From NCBI GenBank assembly GCA_964638815.1, contig CAZXBB010000209.1, positions 1-11,925 on the forward strand: 11,925 nucleotides of DNA. The letters run 5' to 3'. The notes beneath the pieces are model-generated. The model was not told the origin of the DNA and did not search any database. It saw only the letters and a list, made by a program, of their open reading frames with translations. This DNA is from CAZXBB01 sp964638815 (GTDB lineage Bacteria > Planctomycetota > Phycisphaerae > Phycisphaerales > SM1A02). The translations under genes were made by a program, and so were the position numbers. Shown in pieces: positions 7,984-11,925 of this stretch (the stretch's first letter is position 1; every line of letters begins with the position of its first letter).

Positions 7984-9243
7984 ATGCCGCCCGTCATCGT
8001 CATCCTCGGCGCCGGCTTCGCCGGGGCGTACTGTGCCCGGGGGCTCGAGCGCAGGCTCCGCCCGGACGAGGCCGGCACGATCGTCCTCGATCGCAACAAC
8101 TATTTCGTGTTCACGCCGCTCCTCGTCGAGGCCGGGACCGGGAGCCTCGAGCCGCGTCACACAGTGGTCCCCGTGCGGGATTTCGTTCGCGAAGGAGAGT
8201 TCCGCATGGCCGAGGTGGTCGGCCTCGATCCCGGGACGCGAACGGTGCAGTACCGCCTGGTGGGAACAGAGCGCGTCGTCACCCTCGCATACGACCATGT
8301 CGTCGTCGCCCTCGGCAGCGTCACGCGGCTGCCTGCCGTCGAGGGCCTCCGCGAACGCGGAATCCAGATGAAGAGCCTCGGCGACGCGGTGGCGCTGCGC
8401 GATCGCGCCATCCGCCTGCTCGAGCTCGCCAACGCCACCGCCGATCGTGACGAGCGGCGATGCCTGCTGCATCTCGTCGTCGTCGGCGGCAACTACACGG
8501 GCGTCGAGGTCGCGGGTGAGTTCGACGAGTTCATGCGCAGCGCCGCGCGACGCTATCGGAACATCGAGCCCGGGGACTGCCGCATGACGCTGATCGAGCG
8601 CGAGGACCGCATCCTCGCTCCGCTCGGCGAGGACCTCTCCGCCTTCGCCCTCCGGCACCTCGAACGACGCGGTGTTCGCGTGCTGCTGGAGACGACGGTC
8701 ACCGAGGTCGGAGACGACGCCGTCGTGCTCACGAACGGCCAGACGCTGGCCACACGCAGCGTCATCTGGTGCGCCGGGATCGAGCCGAGCCCGCTCAACC
8801 GCGCGCTCGGACTGCCGCTCGACGACCAGGGCTACATCCGCTGCGATCGCGATCTCCGCGTGGTCGGCCACCGGAACGTCTGGGCCGCTGGTGACGGCGC
8901 GGTGAATCCGGACGGGGAGGGAAACGCGTACCCGGCGACCGCGCAGCACGCGGTTCGTCTCGGCGCGCACCTCGCGCGGAACCTGGCCGCCGCGCTGCGC
9001 GGGCAGGAAACGACCCCCTGCGATCTGTCGCACCGCGGCACGCTGGCGGCGATCGGCTGCCGCACCGGCGTCGCCCGCGTCTTCGGCGTCAGGCTCTCCG
9101 GGTTCCCGGCATGGTGGCTGTGGCGGACGGTGTACCTGCTCAAGATGCCGCGGTGGTCGCGACGCGTGCGGATCGCGATCGACTGGTCGCTCAACCTGGT
9201 CTTCTCTCGCGACTACGTGCAGCTCGGCGTGCACCGCCGATGA
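7984..9243 (+). CDS. ndh: Type II NADH dehydrogenase / FAD-dependent oxidoreductase
   Basis: 419 residues. NDH-2 enzymes pass electrons from NADH to quinone without pumping protons, bound to the inner face of the membrane. Visible: FAD-binding GxGxxG at G9-G14 (ILGAGFAGAYCARGL), the NFFxFTPLL-like segment NYFVFTPLLVEAGTG, ATG-type VVALGSVTR, the second nucleotide fold LVVVGGNYTGVEVAGE (164-177), VIWCAGIEPSPL, the flavin-contact motif NVWAAGDGA, and PATAQHAVRLGAHLARNL. The C-terminal FPAWWLWRTVYLLKMP and WSLNLVFSRDYVQLG segments match the membrane-binding region of NDH-2. In the NAD fold the usual middle glycine is N170. AGGA lies 5 nt before the ATG. Quinone reductase activity is inferred from family; a ferredoxin- or rubredoxin-linked relative cannot be excluded. 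Confidence 0.88.
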   Translation: MPPVIVILGAGFAGAYCARGLERRLRPDEAGTIVLDRNNYFVFTPLLVEAGTGSLEPRHTVVPVRDFVREGEFRMAEVVGLDPGTRTVQYRLVGTERVVTLAYDHVVVALGSVTRLPAVEGLRERGIQMKSLGDAVALRDRAIRLLELANATADRDERRCLLHLVVVGGNYTGVEVAGEFDEFMRSAARRYRNIEPGDCRMTLIEREDRILAPLGEDLSAFALRHLERRGVRVLLETTVTEVGDDAVVLTNGQTLATRSVIWCAGIEPSPLNRALGLPLDDQGYIRCDRDLRVVGHRNVWAAGDGAVNPDGEGNAYPATAQHAVRLGAHLARNLAAALRGQETTPCDLSHRGTLAAIGCRTGVARVFGVRLSGFPAWWLWRTVYLLKMPRWSRRVRIAIDWSLNLVFSRDYVQLGVHRR

Positions 9244-9247
9244 GTCG

Positions 9248-9283
9248 AATAAACACGACGGCGGCCCGAAGGCCGCCGTCGTG
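9248..9283 (-). terminator. Intrinsic terminator, best in minus orientation, between convergent genes
   Basis: A perfect 13-bp stem (9254-9266 with 9271-9283) closes a 4-nt loop. Read on the minus strand the loop is C(UUCG)G, a very stable tetraloop, and the stem is followed by TTTATT. It would end transcripts of the 257-aa gene. On the plus strand it begins 11 bp after the ndh stop but lacks a T-run, so it may serve both directions unequally. Confidence 0.8.
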
Positions 9284-9441
9284 CGCGTATATCTCGCGGT
9301 CAGCCGGGTGCCCCTGCGAGATCCCGGGATGTGGTCCCGGTTCGTTCACGGGAGCGTGACGGCGCAGACCGGGCAGGTCAAGATATTTCCGGGCCGCACA
9401 GGTTGTCCACGGGCGCCGCGCCGGCCAGGCGCCGATCTCTC

Positions 9442-10215
9442 CTATTCTCCGTGCCAGGTTGCGGAGCAGACGTCGTAGATGAGCGATGTCTGCGCGGGAC
9501 GCGCGGCCCCGTCGGCGTGCGTGCCGAGGCCGACGTCGATCGACGTCGGGTAGACTTCGGTTTCGATGGCGCGAACGGAGACGTACCCCGTACGCTCGAG
9601 CACCGTCAGGACCAGTCCCGGATCCGGACGGCCGATCTCGCTCGGCCAGCGGTGCAGGATGCTCGCAACGTACCCGCGCAGCGCCTCGCCGAGGAAGGCT
9701 GCCGCGACGCGCGGCTCGCGCGTCTCGATACGCAGTGCGCGCTCGCCGATCGCCGTGGCGGCGAGGACGGCGCGCACCTCGGTGGACAGCGGGCTCCGGC
9801 CCGCGCGGGTTGAGCGACGCAGGGCCCGGGCGTCCGCCGGTTCGATCGGCCCGTCGATGGCGACCGCCACGAGCGTGTCGGCCGGTGTCACGACGGCCAG
9901 GTCGGCGAGCTGCGCGGCCGGAACGACGACGGCCGTGTCGTCGAGGCGCTCGCCGTAGCCCGCGGCGAACCGGCTGGCGGTCAGCGCGGGGGGGGCGTCG
10001 TCGCCTTCATCGATGGCGATCAGGAGGCTCGATGACCTGGCCGGCACGAGAGTGGGCCACAGGCTGAACGCCTCGACGGTCGAGAGCGGTTCGATCTCGA
10101 GCAGGAAGCCTCCTTCGATCGCGGCGAACCGGGCTCGCAGGCTCGTGGAGAGTCCGCGGAGGTGGGCGCCGCCGGCCCGCGCGGCGTCGTCCGGTGGTAT
10201 TCGGGCAGGGTTCAT
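9442..10215 (-). CDS. Protein of unknown function, 257 aa
   Basis: I do not recognise it. 257 residues, alanine-rich, no signal peptide and no membrane span, so probably cytoplasmic. It alternates short strands and helices: a start region with LRARFAAIEGGFLLEIEPL, a middle with TAVVVPAAQLADLAVVTPADTLVAVAID (about 91-120), helix-rich RALRRSTRAGRSPLSTEVRAVLAATAIGERALRI (about 129-163), and a C-terminal part with YVSVRAIETEVYPTSIDVGLG. The pattern suggests an alpha/beta domain pair. The ATG has GGAAGGTG 8 nt upstream and overlaps the stop of the preceding 44-aa ORF as ATGA, so the two are translationally coupled. The stop is followed by the UUCG terminator at 9248-9283. Real gene: likely. Function: unknown. 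Confidence 0.7.
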   Translation of the reverse strand: MNPARIPPDDAARAGGAHLRGLSTSLRARFAAIEGGFLLEIEPLSTVEAFSLWPTLVPARSSSLLIAIDEGDDAPPALTASRFAAGYGERLDDTAVVVPAAQLADLAVVTPADTLVAVAIDGPIEPADARALRRSTRAGRSPLSTEVRAVLAATAIGERALRIETREPRVAAAFLGEALRGYVASILHRWPSEIGRPDPGLVLTVLERTGYVSVRAIETEVYPTSIDVGLGTHADGAARPAQTSLIYDVCSATWHGE

Positions 10216-10346
10216 GGTGATTCACCTTCCGATTCGGGGCTTCGCGACACGCTCACGCGGACGACGCACAGCGCGACGTGGGGACGCGCCAGGGCACGTT
10301 TCGTTTGGCGGAGCGCACAGGCCATCAGGGTCAGGAGCGTGATCAT
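10212..10346 (-). CDS. Small ORF, 44 aa, coupled to the 257-aa gene
   Basis: A perfect Shine-Dalgarno GGAGGT (10352-10357) lies 5 nt before the ATG at 10346. The frame is open for 44 codons and its TGA overlaps the next ATG as ATGA. The peptide starts MITLLTLMACALRQTKRALA, hydrophobic then basic, and continues through VALCVVRVSVSRS to an acidic end. Its two cysteines are C10 and C27. It may be a short membrane-associated peptide, or its translation may only serve to open the start of the downstream gene. The strong ribosome-binding site is the main reason to call it; no homology is recognised. Confidence 0.55.
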   Translation of the reverse strand: MITLLTLMACALRQTKRALARPHVALCVVRVSVSRSPESEGESP

Positions 10347-10383
10347 CGGGGACCTCCGTGTGGAATCGGGTTCGAAGCAGGCG

Positions 10384-10415
10384 AAAAAAAAAGCCCTGTC
10401 CGCGTCGGACAGGGC
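10384..10415 (-). terminator. Strong intrinsic terminator (possible attenuator)
   Basis: Minus-strand GCCCTGTCCG, 3-nt loop, CGGACAGGGC (10415-10393), then nine T (10392-10384). A 10-bp perfect stem with a T9 run is a textbook intrinsic terminator. It lies 161 bp after the crotonase stop and 37 bp before the 44-aa ORF. It can end the crotonase transcript, act as an attenuator for the 44-aa/257-aa unit, or both. Confidence 0.9.
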
Positions 10416-10447
10416 GTTCAGGCGAGCAATCGACTCTCAGTCGCGCA

Positions 10448-10528
10448 TCACAGAACCCCTGCCCTTGGCGGGAGGTGCTGGCACGTCATGCGGACCATGC
10501 GGCCGATGATGATTGTGATGCGAGTCAT
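10448..10528 (-). CDS. Possible 26-aa leader peptide
   Basis: ATG at 10528 opens 26 codons and stops 32 nt before the terminator stem. The peptide begins MTRITIIIGRMVRMTCQH, with four ATC isoleucine codons among residues 4-8, and ends in LPPRAGVL. In-frame ATGs also exist at 10534 and 10555. No Shine-Dalgarno sequence; the start is near the predicted transcription start, so translation would be nearly leaderless. The 3' third of the ORF overlaps two mutually exclusive pairings with the terminator (see findings). Small size makes chance possible. Confidence 0.3.
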   Translation of the reverse strand: MTRITIIIGRMVRMTCQHLPPRAGVL

Positions 10529-10538
10529 GGTCATCACC

Positions 10539-10566
10539 AGCGTAGACCCGTTCATGCCCAAGTCAA
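10539..10566 (-). promoter_or_regulatory. Candidate sigma70-type promoter TTGACT-16-TACGCT
   Basis: Minus strand: TTGACT (10566-10561), 16-bp spacer, TACGCT (10544-10539), predicted start near 10532. It begins 10 bp after the crotonase stop codon. Of the promoter candidates in this window it is the only one with a good -35 hexamer. It would drive the leader ORF, the 44-aa ORF and the 257-aa gene. Confidence 0.5.
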
Positions 10567-10576
10567 TTCCGATTCT

Positions 10577-11320
10577 TCAGGAAAGAAGGCGTTCGAGCCT
10601 CGCCTGCGTCTCCGCCGAGGCGATCACTCGGGCGGAGACCTCGGCCGCCCGGTCGAGCATCGGGTCGTCACGGGAACCATCCAGCTCGTTCAGGAATGCC
10701 TTCATCGTCCGGTTGGCCTCGGGGCCGCCCTTACAGAGGGCCGCGGCGAGCTCGGCGCAGGCGGTTTCCAGGGCGTCCGCCTCGACGAGGTGCGTCACGA
10801 TTCCCGCGGCGGCGGCCGCGGACCCGGAGATCGTGCCCCCCAGAAGCAGCATGGCGCGGGCCCGCGACGGACCGATCTTCCGCACGAGCCACGGTGCCAT
10901 GAGTGCTCCGCTGAGCCCGGTCTCGAGGGCGGGGTAGCCGATCTTCGCCTCGGCGTGGCTGACCGCGAAGTCCGCCGCGGCGAGGAAGCCGAACCCGCCC
11001 CCGATCGCGGCCCCCTGCACGCGAGCGATCGTCGGCACGGAAAGCCGCCGGATCCGCCGCATCACCTCCGACAGCCGCCGCAGCAGCGTGTGGATCGTCT
11101 CGCGGTCGGCCCGGACCTCGGCGAGGTCGAGGCCGGCGCAAAAGGACCGCCCCGCGCCCGCGAGGACGACGACCTGCACCGCATCGTCGCCGTCGATGCG
11201 ATCGAACGCGCGGTCCATGGCGTCGAGCAGAGCGATCGACGTGGGATTCCGCGCCCCGGGACGATTGAGCATCACGGTGGCGACCTCGTCGCGCACCTCG
11301 AGGAGGACGGGTTCGGGCAT
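10577..11320 (-). CDS. Enoyl-CoA hydratase/isomerase (crotonase) family protein
   Basis: 247 residues from the ATG at 11320. The family binds acyl-CoA thioesters and stabilises an oxyanion in the cytoplasm. Oxyanion-hole segments are visible as FCAGLDL (60-66) and VQGAAIGGGFGFLAAAD (101-117). The two catalytic glutamates of classical enoyl-CoA hydratase (in GGGCE and PE) are replaced by G111 and A131; a nearby E133 (YPALETG) might substitute. So the activity may be isomerase, hydrolase, hydration of another substrate or something else. An in-frame ATG at 11341 would add seven residues, but TACACT 7 nt before 11320 and the usual start of the family (evLLEVRDxVATVxLNRP) favour 11320. No acyl-CoA gene lies next to it, so no pathway is indicated. 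Confidence 0.88.
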   Translation of the reverse strand: MPEPVLLEVRDEVATVMLNRPGARNPTSIALLDAMDRAFDRIDGDDAVQVVVLAGAGRSFCAGLDLAEVRADRETIHTLLRRLSEVMRRIRRLSVPTIARVQGAAIGGGFGFLAAADFAVSHAEAKIGYPALETGLSGALMAPWLVRKIGPSRARAMLLLGGTISGSAAAAAGIVTHLVEADALETACAELAAALCKGGPEANRTMKAFLNELDGSRDDPMLDRAAEVSARVIASAETQARLERLLS

Positions 11321-11327
11321 GCGCGGG

Positions 11328-11333
11328 AGTGTA
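11328..11333 (-). promoter_or_regulatory. Candidate -10 hexamer TACACT before the crotonase gene
   Basis: TACACT is followed by 7 nt (CCCGCGC) and the ATG at 11320, again the near-leaderless layout. No ribosome-binding site precedes the ATG. Confidence 0.45.
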
Positions 11334-11335
11334 GC

Positions 11336-11348
11336 CTGCATAGTGCAG
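11336..11348. promoter_or_regulatory. Palindrome CTGCA-TAG-TGCAG at the crotonase promoter
   Basis: A 5-bp inverted repeat with 3-bp spacer lies 2 bp upstream of the TACACT hexamer, where an operator would overlap RNA polymerase. It may instead be the first small hairpin of the adjoining repeat region. Confidence 0.3.
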
Positions 11349-11424
11349 TGCCTGCGCGTGGGACGTTTGGGGCCGTGGGTGATGGGGGTGTAACACGTGG
11401 TGCGGGGGCGTGACGAACGTCCGG

Positions 11425-11449
11425 GGGGCTGCGTCGTGCAGCCCCTTTT
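11425..11449 (+). terminator. Terminator-like hairpin with TTTT
   Basis: GGGGCTGC (11425-11432), 5-nt loop GTCGT, GCAGCCCC (11438-11445), then TTTT. A related GGGGGGCTGCGTCGTGCAG stretch recurs at 11837-11855 without the T-run, so this is a repeat-family member. Whether it ends any transcript is unknown. Confidence 0.45.
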
Positions 11450-11493
11450 GGCGTGACGTGGTGTTCACACCTTTGGCCGTCACGCGCGGCGAC

Positions 11494-11679
11494 GCTGCAT
11501 CCTGCAGCTCACACTTCGACGCTCCGACCCGCCAGTGCGACGGCGGCATCCTGCCGCCTGCGCGTGGGACGTTTGGGGCTGGGTCGGGCTGGTTTTCGCA
11601 GACCTGGCTTTCGCAGACCCTCCGGGTCTGCAGGCGGGTCTGCAGAAGTCGCGCGGCGACCGGCGGCATCCATGCCGCC
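11494..11679. repeat. Four short hairpins sharing a TCC or TCCA apex
   Basis: GCTGCA-TCC-TGCAGC (11494-11508), GGCGGCA-TCC-TGCCGCC (11542-11558), GCAGACCC-TCC-GGGTCTGC (11613-11631) and GGCGGCA-TCCA-TGCCGCC (11662-11679). Stems are 6-8 bp and perfect. The first, second and fourth are preceded by GCGAC. Stem sequences differ while the pairing and apex stay. Confidence 0.75.
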
Positions 11680-11857
11680 TTGTTTTGGGACGTTCGGGGC
11701 CGTGCGCGATGGGGGGTGACGGACGTTTGGGGGGCTGCGCGGCGGGGGTGTAACACGTGGTGCGGGGTTCTTCGGACGTTCGGGGGGGTTGGGCGATGGG
11801 CGTGCAGCACGTGGTGCGGGGATCTCTCGAACGTTCGGGGGGCTGCGTCGTGCAGGA

Positions 11858-11880
11858 CCCCCTCCCTTCCAGGGAGGGGG
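11858..11880. repeat. 10-bp inverted repeat with TCC apex
   Basis: CCCCCTCCCT (11858-11867), TCC, AGGGAGGGGG (11871-11880), perfect. It is followed by CAGGGGGAGGG, which could pair alternatively with the left arm. Same apex as the four hairpins to the left. Confidence 0.75.
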
Positions 11881-11925
11881 CAGGGGGAGGGTCGAACGTC
11901 GTTGGCGTGACGGATGTTCGGGGGG

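Larger units (their letters stand above)
11350..11925. repeat. G-rich array of degenerate ~54-bp repeats, non-coding, running off the window
   Basis: Core GRACGTTYGGGG (variants allowed) occurs at 11361, 11415, 11567, 11688, 11721, 11774, 11829, 11894 and 11912. Three full units of 54, 53 and 55 bp (11361-11414, 11721-11773, 11774-11828) share this core at the left and CACGTGGTGCGGGG near the right. Exact 24-bp repeats pair 11350-11373 with 11556-11579, and 11384-11407 with 11744-11767. Long frames are open on both strands but have low-complexity, repeat-shaped translations and no ribosome-binding site, so I call no gene. G-runs of 4-7 are frequent on the plus strand. Confidence 0.8.

Noticed and set aside
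9400..9412. DnaA-box-like TTGTCCACG
   Set aside because: A single imperfect copy with no AT-rich stretch or dnaA/dnaN neighbours.
9284..9441. Possible tRNA or small RNA in the convergent gap
   Set aside because: No cloverleaf could be assembled and no TTCGANTC-type T-arm in the right context; only GC-rich local pairing (near GGCGCC at 9415-9435).
11410..11910. 166-codon open frame on the plus strand in the repeat array, and long overlapping minus-strand frames
   Set aside because: The translation is built from the DNA repeats (W/C/G/R-rich blocks), there is no ribosome-binding site, and stops are rare because of GC content.
11350..11925. CRISPR array
   Set aside because: Spacing between cores varies from 18 to 152 bp, the intervening sequence is itself repeated, and no cas gene is present.

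Overview
The window is a gene-dense, very GC-rich bacterial chromosome segment. Paired dockerin-like Ca-binding repeats at the end of a probable surface protein, a DUF5658-type membrane protein, small signal-anchored or lipoprotein genes and several unrecognised short proteins suggest a Planctomycetota-like (perhaps Phycisphaerae-like) organism. That is inference from gene style; no rRNA or other strong phylogenetic marker is present.

Layout. 1-515: C-terminal fragment of a dockerin-type protein (+). 618-2163: minus-strand pair, a lipoprotein followed by the 23S rRNA 2'-O-methyltransferase rlmE. 2261-4442: plus-strand putative esterase and a 152-aa unknown protein. 4443-4821: non-coding, GC-rich, with hairpins. 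4822-7259: thiamine module, made of a promoter, a TPP riboswitch, thiC and a cupin gene reached through a C-rich repetitive spacer. 7286-9243: a SlyX-like coiled coil, a DUF5658-type membrane protein and a type II NADH dehydrogenase. 9248-9283: a 13-bp UUCG-type terminator between convergent genes. 9442-10566: minus-strand unit of unknown function, with promoter, short leader ORF, strong terminator, 44-aa ORF with an excellent ribosome-binding site, and a 257-aa unknown protein coupled to it by ATGA overlap. 10577-11320: crotonase-family gene (-). 11350-11925 (window edge): non-coding, G-rich array of degenerate ~54-bp repeats mixed with short hairpins.

Three things stand out. First, the minus-strand region 10384-10566 can fold like a transcription attenuator in front of a two-gene unknown operon. 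Second, the right-hand array carries at least nine copies of GRACGTTYGGGG and five hairpins that share a TCC apex but differ in stem sequence. Third, four genes have a TAnnnT hexamer 5-7 nt before the start codon and no Shine-Dalgarno sequence, which points to leaderless mRNAs, while other genes have ordinary ribosome-binding sites. Metabolically the window covers thiamine pyrimidine synthesis, respiratory NADH oxidation, rRNA modification and acyl-CoA chemistry. These look like independent housekeeping units, not one pathway.
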